64,000 nt of DNA, taken from positions 24,633 through 88,632 of the forward strand of contig NZ_BAUA01000049.1 of NCBI RefSeq assembly GCF_000710915.1, in the 5' to 3' direction. The notes under the pieces are model-generated. The model saw only the letters and a list, made by a program, of their open reading frames with translations, ran no database searches and was not told the DNA's origin. Below, in pieces: positions 8,802-17,940 of the stretch. The stretch is from Nocardia brasiliensis IFM 10847 (lineage in GTDB: Bacteria > Actinomycetota > Actinomycetes > Mycobacteriales > Mycobacteriaceae). The translations under genes and the position numbers were made by a program. Within the stretch, counting starts at the first letter, position 1. Every line of letters begins with the position of its first letter.

Positions 8802-10707
8802 TCACCCGGTCCCCGGCGAGCACGGCGGGCCGGGCGATCAACCTGCTCGCGATGGCGGCGAGCACGGCCGGACCGTCCTGGGACAGCACCGATTCCGCGT
8901 GGAACTGCACCGAGGCGAACCGCTCGCCCTGCAGGGCGTACACCTCACCGGTCGCCGGATCGCGACTCACCTCGACCCGGCCGAGCGCGGAGTCGAAGGC
9001 GTCGACGGCGCTACGGGCGACGAAGGTGTTGTAGAAACCGGCCCGCACCGGCGTGCCGAACAGCGAAATCACCCGGCTCACACCTTGATTCGGCTTGTCC
9101 AGCCTGGTGATCTCCAGCCCCAGTGCGGAGCACAGGATCTGGTGGCTCAGGCAGACCGCGGCGAACGGCTGATCGGCCGCGGTGAGCTGCTTGATCCGGC
9201 GCCGCATCGCCAGCACCCGAGGATCGTGCAGCGCACCTGGATCGCCAGGACCGGGACCGAGCACGACCAGGTCGTAGTCGGCGAGTTCCACCTCGGCGTC
9301 CCAGCTCACGATCGTCAATGCGAAGCCGAGCGAGCGCAGCATGCTGGCGAGCATCGTGGTGAAGTTGTCGGCCGCGTCGATCAGCAACACCGAGCCACGA
9401 GCCTGCGGCGCCGCGCCGATGCGCCGGCTGTCCGCTTCCGCGAACCAGAACTGCGAGGCGATCGAGTTGCGACTCTGCAACGCGGCCGCGATCGCGGGCA
9501 ACGCGGCCAGCTGCGGCCAGCGCGCCGTGACCGAGCCGTTGATCAAAGCCGCTGCCTTGGCATAGGTTTCGTGCATCTCGCCGACCGGATCGGAGTCGCG
9601 CACCAGCGTCGAGCCCACGGTGATCCTGGCCCGTCCCACGGCGTCCACGACGGCGGTGCGGATCAGGATGGCCGAATCGAGCCGGACCGCCCCGCTCGCC
9701 CCGCGGTCGATATAGGCGATGGCGCCGCTGTAATAGCCCCGGCCGACCGATTCGTACCGCGCGATGACGTGCGTGGCGCTTTCCAGCGGAGAGCCGACCA
9801 CGGTCGGCGCGAACATCGTCTCGCGCAGCACCTCGGCGACGCCGAGCTCGGTGCGGCCGCGCAGCAGGTATTCGGTGTGGGCCAGATGCGCCATCTCCTT
9901 GAGATACGGTCCGGTCACCGTCCCGCCCGCCGGGCAGAGCGCCGACATCATCTTGAGTTCCTCGTCGACGACCATGAACAGCTCGTCGTTCTCTTTCTGA
10001 TCGGCGAGGAAATGCAGCAGGCCCGACTCGGTCGGCCCCTCCGGCGGATACCGGTAGGTGCCGCTGATCGGGTTCATCGACACGGTCCGGTTGTCGAAGT
10101 GCGCGTGCGCTTCCGGGCTGGCCCCGACGAAGGTCTGCGTGCCGGTGTGCACCAGATAGGTCCAGTACGCACCGCGTTCGCCGCTCAGCAGCCTGCGGAA
10201 CAGCCCGAGCGAGACGCGCAGATGATCCGGCCCGAACGACCCGATCAGCGATCGGCTGATCACGAAGTTCGAGCCCTCACCGGTGCCGATCTCGTCGGTG
10301 ATGACGGACTGCACGATGCGGCGGTACTCCTCGTCGGAGACGTCGAACCGGAAGCCCGCCGCATCGATCGAGTCCGGGCCCAGCAGGTCCGGGCCGATCG
10401 CCGCGAGCACCGTTTCGCGGTCGGTGAGCTCGTGCTCGCGCACCGACATCGCGAGCAACGGCGTGCGATCGTCGTTGCAGGGGAAACCACGCTCGGCGAT
10501 CTGGCGGTAGGGCACCAGAACGAGCAGGCCCGACTCCTCGTCGGCCAGCCGCACCTCATCGAGACCGGCCAGTTCGGCGAAGTCGCCGAGCATGATGTCC
10601 ACGGTGCCCGGCGCCTCGGCGCCCGAGCGCTGCACCATCGCGAACGGCTGCTGCGGATCGGCGAGCAGCCGATCGAGCAGTGCGCGCCCGGCGGGCACGC
10701 GGCCCAT
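8788..10707 (-). CDS. phzE: PhzE-type 2-amino-2-desoxyisochorismate synthase
   Basis: This 639-residue fused enzyme has an N-terminal chorismate-binding (anthranilate synthase I-like) domain to about residue 420 and a C-terminal class I glutamine amidotransferase domain. The first shows SMNPISGTYR, TLVRDSDPVGEMHET and PTVVGSPLESA. The second shows GPGPGDPG, nucleophile motif AVCLSHQI and the FHAES His-Glu pair. It is expected to convert chorismate and glutamine to 2-amino-2-deoxyisochorismate (ADIC). The ATG forms TGATG with the isochorismatase stop. With the next two genes it forms a 3-hydroxyanthranilate route. An anthranilate synthase is the alternative, but the PhzD-type neighbour argues for ADIC synthase. 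Confidence 0.88.
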   Translation of the reverse strand: MGRVPAGRALLDRLLADPQQPFAMVQRSGAEAPGTVDIMLGDFAELAGLDEVRLADEESGLLVLVPYRQIAERGFPCNDDRTPLLAMSVREHELTDRETVLAAIGPDLLGPDSIDAAGFRFDVSDEEYRRIVQSVITDEIGTGEGSNFVISRSLIGSFGPDHLRVSLGLFRRLLSGERGAYWTYLVHTGTQTFVGASPEAHAHFDNRTVSMNPISGTYRYPPEGPTESGLLHFLADQKENDELFMVVDEELKMMSALCPAGGTVTGPYLKEMAHLAHTEYLLRGRTELGVAEVLRETMFAPTVVGSPLESATHVIARYESVGRGYYSGAIAYIDRGASGAVRLDSAILIRTAVVDAVGRARITVGSTLVRDSDPVGEMHETYAKAAALINGSVTARWPQLAALPAIAAALQSRNSIASQFWFAEADSRRIGAAPQARGSVLLIDAADNFTTMLASMLRSLGFALTIVSWDAEVELADYDLVVLGPGPGDPGALHDPRVLAMRRRIKQLTAADQPFAAVCLSHQILCSALGLEITRLDKPNQGVSRVISLFGTPVRAGFYNTFVARSAVDAFDSALGRVEVSRDPATGEVYALQGERFASVQFHAESVLSQDGPAVLAAIASRLIARPAVLAGDRVSARG

Positions 10708-11384
10708 CACACACCCACCCGGGAGCCGACGTCCGTGCCGGACTGTACGGCGGCGACCAGATCCGCGGTGGTCTGCACCATGGCGCAGCGGGCCGCCGCG
10801 TAATCGAGCGTCATCCGATGGTCCTCGCGCGTGAAGTCGGCGACGGCATCGGCGGCGAGGAAGGTCTCGATATCGTTCGAGTAGGACTCGCACGCGGTGA
10901 CCAACACCCCCACGTGCGCATATACCCCGCTGATGATCAGCTGGTCACGGCCCATCGCCCGGAACCGGTCGAGCAGCCCCGACCCGTGGAACGCGCTGTA
11001 GCGCCACTTCGTGGACACCAGATCGGCTGGGCCCGGGGTCAATTCGGCCACGACCGCGCGATCGGTCTCGTCCGTGGTCATGCCCGGACCCCAGACATCA
11101 CGCAACAACCCGCGCTCGGCCGGAGTCATCCCGCCGGGCTGCGCGGTGTAGACGACGGCCACACCGGCCCGCACGCAGGCCTCGCGCAGCAGCGTGAGGT
11201 TGGCGACCAACTCGGTGTAGGGCGAGCCGCCGGCGCGCAGCGGGCGCAGAAAGTAGTTCTGCATATCGTGGATCAACAGCACCGATCGACGGGGTTCGAT
11301 TTTCCAGTCGACAATATTCTCCGGCATCTCGTCCGGCACCGGCATTTCATACGAAATGACGTCGGGTATTCCACCGAACATCAT
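10707..11384 (-). CDS. phzD: PhzD-type isochorismatase (DHHA-forming)
   Basis: This 225-residue isochorismatase-fold hydrolase is expected to cleave ADIC to trans-2,3-dihydro-3-hydroxyanthranilate (DHHA) and pyruvate. It shows the catalytic aspartate in LLIHDMQNYFL and lysine in STKWRYSAFHGSG. It has GVYAHVGVL, where cysteine hydrolases of the same fold carry a nucleophilic cysteine; this replacement is typical of PhzD and isochorismatases. It starts with MM and may use either ATG. It is translationally coupled to phzE downstream and separated by 31 bases from the dehydrogenase gene upstream. Confidence 0.9.
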   Translation of the reverse strand: MMFGGIPDVISYEMPVPDEMPENIVDWKIEPRRSVLLIHDMQNYFLRPLRAGGSPYTELVANLTLLREACVRAGVAVVYTAQPGGMTPAERGLLRDVWGPGMTTDETDRAVVAELTPGPADLVSTKWRYSAFHGSGLLDRFRAMGRDQLIISGVYAHVGVLVTACESYSNDIETFLAADAVADFTREDHRMTLDYAAARCAMVQTTADLVAAVQSGTDVGSRVGV

Positions 11385-11415
11385 GACTCCTCTGATCGAT
11401 CGAAGTTCTGCGCAC

Positions 11416-12204
11416 TCAGCTGCCGAGTGTCGCGCCGCCGTCCACGGTGAGTTCCTGCATCGTGATGTGCCGGGCTCGGTCGGACAGCAAGAATTCCACG
11501 GCGTCGACGATGTCGTCGGGATCGGCTATACGGCCGAGCGGAATACCGAGACGGAATTTCTCCGGCACACCGGCGATGGTGGCCTCGGTGCGATCCTCGC
11601 CCTCCCACGTCGCCTGCAGCATTTCGGTCCTGGTGGACCCGGGCGAAACGACGTTGCACCGTATTCCGTATTTTGCGACCTCCAACGCGGCGCATTTGGC
11701 GAGCATGGTCGCGGCCGCCTTCGAAGCCGAATAGGCGGACATGGACGCGCGCGGCGTCCGCGCGGCATTGGAGGACACCGTGACCACCGCGCCGCGGCGC
11801 CGGGAGATCATGCGGGTGAGCACCGCCTTGGTCACTCGGAAGACACCGGTGGTGTTGACCGAGAAGGTTTCTTCCCAGTCGTCCTCGGACAGTTCGACGA
11901 TCTCGCCGAACCGCATGATGCCCGCCGCGTTCACCAGATAGTCCAGCGGGCCGATATCCCGCTCGACGTCGCCGACGATGCGTTCGACATCGACCGGGTC
12001 GGTCACGTCACCCTGGACGATCGTCACCTGACCGGGCATGGAACGCAGCTCCTTCGATGCGTCCGCGGCCCGGTCCACCGCGACGACGACCATGCCCTGA
12101 GCGGCGAGCCGGTACACGATGCGATGACCGATGCCACCCGCGGCGCCGGTCACCAATGCGATCCGCTGTGCCCCGGAATCCGAGGCCTGCTGCGGTCCGA
12201 TCAT
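11416..12204 (-). CDS. DhbA-like dehydrogenase, probably DHHA to 3-hydroxyanthranilate
   Basis: This 262-residue SDR resembles 2,3-dihydro-2,3-dihydroxybenzoate dehydrogenases. Motifs are TGAAGGIGHR near residue 25, NAAGIMR, the active-site serine in TVSSNAART and YSASKAA, and a C-terminal ELTVDGGATL. Beside PhzE and PhzD homologues, enzymes of this type oxidise DHHA to 3-hydroxyanthranilate in several natural product pathways, and I infer that here. It is the first gene of its operon and is divergent from the first adenylating enzyme. ATG at 12204 was chosen; the frame extends 12 codons further upstream without a good ribosome site. Confidence 0.82.
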   Translation of the reverse strand: MIGPQQASDSGAQRIALVTGAAGGIGHRIVYRLAAQGMVVVAVDRAADASKELRSMPGQVTIVQGDVTDPVDVERIVGDVERDIGPLDYLVNAAGIMRFGEIVELSEDDWEETFSVNTTGVFRVTKAVLTRMISRRRGAVVTVSSNAARTPRASMSAYSASKAAATMLAKCAALEVAKYGIRCNVVSPGSTRTEMLQATWEGEDRTEATIAGVPEKFRLGIPLGRIADPDDIVDAVEFLLSDRARHITMQELTVDGGATLGS

Positions 12205-12683
12205 TATATTCACCACACTTACGTCATGAATCCTGAACAAAGACCCTGCGGACTCGCCGCATATCTTCGAAGGTCAATTCAAAGTCTGCTGCGCATGACT
12301 GCAGGCAGGCCGATTGATAAACCCGGCGCGCAGCCGAGTCGATGGTAAATTTATCCCTCGCGGGCCGGGCCCCGATATAGCAGGGTGTTGCCAACAGGGC
12401 GCACTGGCAGGGTGTTGTCAATATGCGCCGCGAACTTGTCAGCGCCGGATCGTTGCCGGTGCCGGAAAGCGAACCATATACTCTCCCCTGTAGTGCAGTC
12501 GGGAGTACCCAGCGCAGTGTATTGATCCCGCTGATTCATGCGATGCAAACCCCTCTGGAAACAAACGGGCCCACGGTTTCACACCGTCCCGATCCCGTCC
12601 GGGTGCAAACCTCAGCCCTGCTCGATCCGGAGCTGCCGGTTTATTCCGGGAACGCCGGCCGACACGAAACATTGAGTGACGCT
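12205..12683. promoter_or_regulatory. Divergent control region of the cluster with tandem GCAGGGTGTTG repeats
   Basis: No gene is seen in this 479-base gap between divergent operons. It contains two near-identical 15-mers, GCAGGGTGTTGCCAA at 12380 and GCAGGGTGTTGTCAA at 12407, 27 bases apart, with CAGGGCG between them. The first includes the palindrome TGTTGCCAACA. The rightward part stays open in the ligase frame from an ATG at 12423, but its third codon positions are only about 60 percent G/C, so I treat it as untranslated. The repeats could bind a SARP or another pathway regulator. Confidence 0.5.
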
Positions 12684-14219
12684 ATGACTCGAAACCACAA
12701 TCTCATCTACGATCAGTTGATCGAGATCGCGCCGGATGCGCGGCCCTGGATCAGCGACCATTCCTCGGTTGCCGTGCCGGTGGTCGACAATCAGGTGGCA
12801 TTGACCGATGTCGCCGACGCGGCCAGCCGTGCGGCGACACTGTTCGAGAGCACCGGCATCAAGCCCGGCGACTACTGCGCGGTGTGGCTGGACGCGCCAC
12901 TGGACATCATGATCGTCATCGCGGCGTTGACCGCGGTGGGCGGTGTACCGGTCCTGCTCAGCCCGGCGCTCGACGTCGAGACCCTCGGCCGCATGCTGGC
13001 GCCCGTGACGATCGAACGCATCGTCACCACCGGCGACCGCCGGGCCAAGGTCGAACAGCTCGAGGCGCTCCGGCAGATCGATGACTGGGCCGAGCTCGCC
13101 GCCCGGCTGCCCGACACCGCGCCGCGCCGCACCACCGCCGTGTCGATGCCGGGCACCGCCCCCTACATCGTCACGCACACCTCGGGCACCACCGGCGTGC
13201 CGAAGCTGGTGCAGTACACCCGGCGCGGCACCGACCACCAGGGCTACGCCCAGGAGGTGCCCGCGATCATCGGCAGGCTGCGCGGCTACGCCGCCGTCGC
13301 GGTGTCTCCCGTGCACTACCGCACCGTGACCGGTCTGCTCTGCGCACTGCGCCGCAACGTGCCGCTGGTCATCCTGTCCGATCACGCGGGCGAGGCGGTG
13401 GCCCCGTTCATCCGGCGCTACCAGCCGATCTACCTGGAGGCGCATCCGAACACCCTCATGCAGTGGGAGTACCTGGCCGACAACGGAACCCTGGCCTCGG
13501 TGCGGCACTACGTGAGCACCTTCGATGTCATCCATCCCGGCACCGTGCGGCGGCTGCTCGCGGGCTCCAAGTACCGGCTCGCGACCTTCTTCGAGGCGTA
13601 CGGCCAGTCCGAACTCGGCGGCATCGCGGCCAAGGTGCACCTCAAGGGCTTCACCGGCCGCAAGCACCGCGCCAAGGTGAGCCGGCTGCCGGAAGGACAT
13701 TCGGCCGGCTGGACCGCGCCGGGTTACTCGAAGGCCCGGATCGTCGGCCCCGACGGCAAGCGGGTGCCCAACGGCACCGCGGGCCGGATCCAGGTCACCT
13801 CCGCGGGCCAGTTCCAGACCTACATCAACCGGCGCGAGGCGGCCGAGGCCAACACCAGTGCCGACGGCTGGTGGGACACCGGCGATTTCGGCAAACGGAC
13901 CCGCTTCGGCAAGCTGATCCTGATCGATCGGCAGGTCGAACGGATGAAGCGGCTCCCCAGTGCCATCGCGATGGAGGACGTGCTGCTCGCCCGCATGCCG
14001 TGGCTACTGGAAGCCATTGTGCTGGAACAGGATAACGGCGTCGTGCCGGTAATCGCGCTGCGCGACCGGCCCTTCGACGCGGCCGCGTGGCGCGCGGCGG
14101 TCGCGGATCTGCCGCTGATGGCCGACCCGGTCGTCGTCGACTTCCACGACTTCCCGCGTACCGCCACCGGCAAGATCCAGCGCACCGCGCTGTCGCAGCT
14201 GATCGCGCAGCACAGCTGA
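12684..14219 (+). CDS. Adenylate-forming acyl/aryl-CoA ligase 1
   Basis: This ANL-superfamily enzyme of about 511 residues activates a carboxylate as the acyl-adenylate and probably transfers it to CoA, an amine or a carrier. It shows the P-loop-like THTSGTTGVPK near residue 163, a GQSEL segment, WWDTGDF, and the C-terminal catalytic lysine in RTATGKIQRT. With 3-hydroxyanthranilate genes next door, that acid is a plausible substrate. The frame is open upstream to 12423, but codon usage becomes high-GC3 only after MTRNHNLIYDQ, so I start at 12684. It is the first gene of a plus-strand operon with the UbiA gene. Confidence 0.8.
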   Translation: MTRNHNLIYDQLIEIAPDARPWISDHSSVAVPVVDNQVALTDVADAASRAATLFESTGIKPGDYCAVWLDAPLDIMIVIAALTAVGGVPVLLSPALDVETLGRMLAPVTIERIVTTGDRRAKVEQLEALRQIDDWAELAARLPDTAPRRTTAVSMPGTAPYIVTHTSGTTGVPKLVQYTRRGTDHQGYAQEVPAIIGRLRGYAAVAVSPVHYRTVTGLLCALRRNVPLVILSDHAGEAVAPFIRRYQPIYLEAHPNTLMQWEYLADNGTLASVRHYVSTFDVIHPGTVRRLLAGSKYRLATFFEAYGQSELGGIAAKVHLKGFTGRKHRAKVSRLPEGHSAGWTAPGYSKARIVGPDGKRVPNGTAGRIQVTSAGQFQTYINRREAAEANTSADGWWDTGDFGKRTRFGKLILIDRQVERMKRLPSAIAMEDVLLARMPWLLEAIVLEQDNGVVPVIALRDRPFDAAAWRAAVADLPLMADPVVVDFHDFPRTATGKIQRTALSQLIAQHS

Positions 14220-14248
14220 CAATCGGCCCTCACTGCACAGGACTCGAC

Positions 14249-15196
14249 ATGACCACTGAGACTATTCAGTCCACCGGAATCTCGTTCGGCGAGAAGGCCG
14301 GTGCCTATTTTCGCCTGGGGAAGCTCCGGGTCTACCACCACTTCTACGCCTGGCTGCTCGCCGTGCTGCTGCTCGCCCACGAGTCGATCAGCAAGCCCGG
14401 CATGGCCGCCGCCCTCGGCCTGATCCTGGTCGGCATGATCGCGATGAAGGTCGCCACCTGCGCCGCCGACGACGTCGTCGGCTTCCGGGACGGCAGCGAC
14501 GCGAAGAACTACGCCACCGGCGGGCACCTGCCCAAGTCCAACAAGCCGCTGCTGTCGGGCATGCTGTCCGAACGCGAAGCGATCACCTTCGGCATCGTCA
14601 CCGGGCTGATCGCGTTCGGCACCGGTCTGGCGCTGCTCATTCCGCTCGACGGGGATGTGCCGATCCCGTTCCTGATCGGGTACTTCGTGGTGATCGCGGT
14701 CGCCGTGCAGTACTCGTGGCTGTTCAAGTTCAGCTACCGCCCCACCGGCTTGGAGTTCGTGATCTTCCTGGTCAACACCGCGGAGGTGCTCGGCCCGTAC
14801 TGGATCATCGCCCGGCACTGGTCCACCGACGCCGTGCTGATCGGCCTGCTCATCGGCGTGTGCATGCTGCTGGTGGTCTCGTACGCGAATTTCGGTGACC
14901 GCGAAGGGGATGCGGCCTCGGGGCGGCGCACCCTCGCGGCCGTCATCTCGCCGACGATCTACCGCGGCCTGATCGCCGTGCTGTCCGTGCTCAGCCTCGC
15001 CCTGCTGGTGGCGCCGTTCGTCATCGGCTCGCTGAACCCGTGGCTGGTCGTGTGCGTGCTGCCCGCGATCGTGTTGCGCGCCATGCAGATCCGGGCCGGC
15101 CTGATCCAGGATCAGGTACAGCGCGCCGTCATCCTCGGCTTCCGCAGCACCGACGCGGTCGGTCTGGGCCTCGCCGCGGCCCTGGTGCTGTCATGA
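14249..15196 (+). CDS. UbiA-superfamily prenyltransferase 1
   Basis: This 315-residue integral membrane protein has about eight or nine hydrophobic helices and is expected to prenylate an aromatic or lipid acceptor. The second aspartate motif is canonical (GDREGDAASGRRTL). The first reads CAADDVVGFRDGSDAKNY rather than the usual NDxxDxxxD, so the magnesium-diphosphate site is atypical. It starts 29 bases after ligase 1, and its TGA overlaps the ATG of ligase 2. The neighbouring polyprenyl diphosphate synthase and mevalonate genes suggest a long prenyl donor made by this cluster. Confidence 0.82.
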   Translation: MTTETIQSTGISFGEKAGAYFRLGKLRVYHHFYAWLLAVLLLAHESISKPGMAAALGLILVGMIAMKVATCAADDVVGFRDGSDAKNYATGGHLPKSNKPLLSGMLSEREAITFGIVTGLIAFGTGLALLIPLDGDVPIPFLIGYFVVIAVAVQYSWLFKFSYRPTGLEFVIFLVNTAEVLGPYWIIARHWSTDAVLIGLLIGVCMLLVVSYANFGDREGDAASGRRTLAAVISPTIYRGLIAVLSVLSLALLVAPFVIGSLNPWLVVCVLPAIVLRAMQIRAGLIQDQVQRAVILGFRSTDAVGLGLAAALVLS

Positions 15197-16809
15197 TGCT
15201 GCAGCGCACCGCGCAGGTGCTCCGATCGCTGGCCGTGCTCGGCAAGCGTGGTTTCATCCACCCCCGCCATCTGTCGGCGGACGTGCGCTCGGCCAAGATC
15301 GCCGCGCACTGCGGACCGTTCCCCGCCATGATCAGCTACATGGCGCGCTACGAGCCCGATCGCACCGCCGTGGTCGACGCCCGCGGCAGCATCAGCTTCG
15401 GTGAGCTGGAACGGCAGTCGAACGCGCTGGCTCGCGGCCTGGCCGCCGCTGGCATCGGCCCCGGCGACGTGGCCGGCGTACTGGCCCGCGACCATCGCGG
15501 CATGGTCGCGACCATGATCGCGACCGGCAAACTGGGCGTCCGGCTGGTCATCATGAACACCGGTTTCGCGGGACCGCAATTGCGCGACGTGGCCGAGCGC
15601 GAAGGCGTTACCGTGCTGTTCCACGACGCCGAGTTCAGCGCCCCCACTACCGCGCTGTCCAGCTCGGTGCGGCTGTTCGAGACCTGGAACGACGGGCCGC
15701 GCGGCGCGGACGGTGCGGCGCTGATCGATGATCTGATCAGTGCCAACTCGACCACCCCGCCTCCGCTGCCCGCCGAGCCCGGCGGTCTGGTGCTGCTCAC
15801 CAGCGGCACCACCGGTACCCCGAAAGGCGCGGTACGCAAGCGCATTTCGCCGCTGCAATCGGCACAGCTGCTCGACCGGGTGCCGCTCAGCCGGGGCGGC
15901 ACCATGGTGATCGCCGCGCCGCTGTTCCACGCCACCGGCCTCGGGCAGTTCACCCTCGCCATGGCGCTGGGCAAGACCGTGGTGTTCGGCCGCGGCAAGT
16001 TCGACGCCGAGGCCACCCTCGCGAGCGTGGCGAAGCACCGCGCCGACACCCTGATCGTGGTACCGACCATGCTCGGCCGCATCCTCGATCTCGGGCCCGA
16101 TGTACTTGCCCGGTACGACGTTTCGTCGCTGCGCATCATCGCCAGCGGCGGGTCGGCGATCTCGCCGGGGCTCAGCGCCCGCACCGCCGCCGCCTTCGGC
16201 GACGTGCTCTACAACAACTACGGAGCCACCGAGGTCGCCGCGGTGTCGGTGGCCACGCCGGCCGAGCTGCGCCGGGCGCCGGGCACCGTCGGCAGGCCGC
16301 CGGTGGGCGTGCGCGTCGCGCTGTTCGACCGCAACGACCGGGAGATCACCGAACCCGAGACCCCGGGCATCATTTTCGTCGCCAACGGCCTCAGCTTCGG
16401 CGGGTACACCGACGGCCGGGACAAGGACCGGCACGGCGGGATGATCTCGACCGGCGACATCGGGCACTTCGACCGCTCGGGCCTGCTGTTCCTCGACGGC
16501 CGCAGCGACGACATGATCGTGTCCGGCGGCGAGAACGTCTATCCCGGCGAGGTGGAGAACCTGCTCGCCGACCGCGACGATATCGCCGACGCCGCCGCCA
16601 TCGGCGTGGACGATCCGGATTTCGGCCAGCGGCTGCGGGCGTTCGTCGTGCCGCGCGCCGGCGCCGAGCTCGATCCGGAGGAAATCCGCAATTACGTCAA
16701 ATCCCAGCTGGCTCGGTACAAGGTTCCGCGCGATGTCGTCATCGTCGCCGAGATTCCGCGCAACGGCTCCGGAAAGATCGTCCGCGCGCAATTGGCCGGA
16801 ATTCCGTAA
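15193..16809 (+). CDS. Adenylate-forming acyl-CoA ligase 2 (FadD-like)
   Basis: This 538-residue ANL-family ligase shows LLTSGTTGTPKGAV near residue 212, APLFHATGLGQF, YNNYGATE, STGDIGHF, SGGENVYPGEVE and the C-terminal lysine motif NGSGKIVRAQL, so all catalytic landmarks are present. The N-terminus is basic with a short hydrophobic stretch, as in FadD-type acyl-CoA synthetases. The ATGATG start overlaps the UbiA stop. Its substrate could be an aromatic acid or a fatty acid; neither is evident from the sequence alone. Confidence 0.85.
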   Translation: MMLQRTAQVLRSLAVLGKRGFIHPRHLSADVRSAKIAAHCGPFPAMISYMARYEPDRTAVVDARGSISFGELERQSNALARGLAAAGIGPGDVAGVLARDHRGMVATMIATGKLGVRLVIMNTGFAGPQLRDVAEREGVTVLFHDAEFSAPTTALSSSVRLFETWNDGPRGADGAALIDDLISANSTTPPPLPAEPGGLVLLTSGTTGTPKGAVRKRISPLQSAQLLDRVPLSRGGTMVIAAPLFHATGLGQFTLAMALGKTVVFGRGKFDAEATLASVAKHRADTLIVVPTMLGRILDLGPDVLARYDVSSLRIIASGGSAISPGLSARTAAAFGDVLYNNYGATEVAAVSVATPAELRRAPGTVGRPPVGVRVALFDRNDREITEPETPGIIFVANGLSFGGYTDGRDKDRHGGMISTGDIGHFDRSGLLFLDGRSDDMIVSGGENVYPGEVENLLADRDDIADAAAIGVDDPDFGQRLRAFVVPRAGAELDPEEIRNYVKSQLARYKVPRDVVIVAEIPRNGSGKIVRAQLAGIP

Positions 16810-16859
16810 CTACCTCGGGCTATGTCATTCCTCTATCTCCGAAAGGTGGTACTGCGACC

Positions 16860-17906
16860 ATGTGCGCGGCAACCGGAATCTACTCCGTACAAGACACCAG
16901 AAACGACATGATGAAGCGTGCCGAACAGCTGGCACTCGAGTTCCTGGAAAAAGAGCACAAGCGCTGGTTTGCCTTGGACAGCGAGGCCGGTGCGACGATC
17001 GAGTCGATTGCCGAGCTGATGCGGGCCGGCGGTAAACGGATCAGGCCGGAGTTCTGCATCAGTGGGTATCTCGCGGCGGGTGGTGATCCGGACGGTAGTT
17101 CGATCATCTCCGCGGCGGTAGCCACGGAGTTCCTGCACGCGAGTGCGCTCATCCACGACGACGTGTTCGACGAATCAGCGATCCGCCGCGGCGCCCCTTC
17201 GGTGCACGAGAAGTACGCGGCCCGACACCGGGCGCACGGCTGGCAGGGCGAATCGGGCCGGTTCGGCGAGAGCGTGGCGATCCTGGCCGGCGACCTGGCC
17301 CTCGTGTACGCCGATATCTTCATGGCCGAGGCGATGCCCGCGGTCACGGCGGCCTGGGGCGAACTGCGGGCCGAGCTGATGATCGGTCAGCATCTCGACG
17401 TGGTCGCGGCGGCTCGGTTCGCGGGCAATCCGCAGCTCTCGCGCACCATCGCCCAGCTGAAATCGGGTAACTACACGATCCACCGGCCGCTGCTGCTCGG
17501 CGCGATCCTGGCCGGCCGACCCGATCTGGCGCAGTCGTTCGAGGCCTACGGTCTCGCGGTCGGCGAGGCCTTCCAACTGCGCGACGACCTGCTCGACATG
17601 TTCGGTGACACCGACACGCTCGGCAAGCCCGCCCAGCTGGATCTCGAACGACACAAGATGACCCTGCTGCTCTCGCTCGCCATCGAGCGCGACGATCAGG
17701 TCAGGGCGTTGATCGACGCACCGGGAACGACCTCGGCGCAACTGCGCGAGCGGCTGCTCGAATCGAACATCTCCGCCGCGGTGGAGCAGCACATCGGCGC
17801 GCTCGTCGAGCGGGGCAGTGCCGCGCTCGCCGACGTGGGTCTGGAACCGGGCTGGCAGGAGGAGCTGATCTCCATGGCTCATGGCGTCGCCTATCGGAAC
17901 AAGTGA
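16860..17906 (+). CDS. trans-Polyprenyl diphosphate synthase (GGPP-type)
   Basis: This 348-residue all-trans isoprenyl diphosphate synthase elongates allylic diphosphates with IPP. The first aspartate-rich motif is DDVFDE and the second is LRDDLLDMFGD. Residues four and five positions before the first motif are small (Ala, Ser; sequence HASALIHDD), which in this family goes with GGPP or longer rather than FPP products. AGGKRIRPE binds IPP. A GAAAGGTGG ribosome site precedes the ATG at 16860. It consumes IPP and DMAPP from the mevalonate operon and should supply the UbiA enzymes. Confidence 0.88.
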   Translation: MCAATGIYSVQDTRNDMMKRAEQLALEFLEKEHKRWFALDSEAGATIESIAELMRAGGKRIRPEFCISGYLAAGGDPDGSSIISAAVATEFLHASALIHDDVFDESAIRRGAPSVHEKYAARHRAHGWQGESGRFGESVAILAGDLALVYADIFMAEAMPAVTAAWGELRAELMIGQHLDVVAAARFAGNPQLSRTIAQLKSGNYTIHRPLLLGAILAGRPDLAQSFEAYGLAVGEAFQLRDDLLDMFGDTDTLGKPAQLDLERHKMTLLLSLAIERDDQVRALIDAPGTTSAQLRERLLESNISAAVEQHIGALVERGSAALADVGLEPGWQEELISMAHGVAYRNK

Positions 17907-17940
17907 GCTGCGGCGCCGGACGCCGACTTCGCGGCAGGGC

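Noticed and set aside
8788..11384. Phenazine biosynthesis cluster
   Set aside because: PhzE and PhzD homologues are present, but no phzA/B, phzF or phzG is in the window, and a DhbA-like dehydrogenase and UbiA genes are. The 3-hydroxyanthranilate route explains the set better.
8788..12204. Catecholate siderophore (2,3-dihydroxybenzoate) genes
   Set aside because: A DhbA-like dehydrogenase and an isochorismatase occur, but the first enzyme has a glutamine amidotransferase domain, so it is a PhzE type and not isochorismate synthase; no NRPS genes are present.
12423..12683. N-terminal extension of the first ligase
   Set aside because: The frame is open from 12423, but third-position G/C is low, there is no ribosome site before 12423, and the ATG abuts the promoter repeats.
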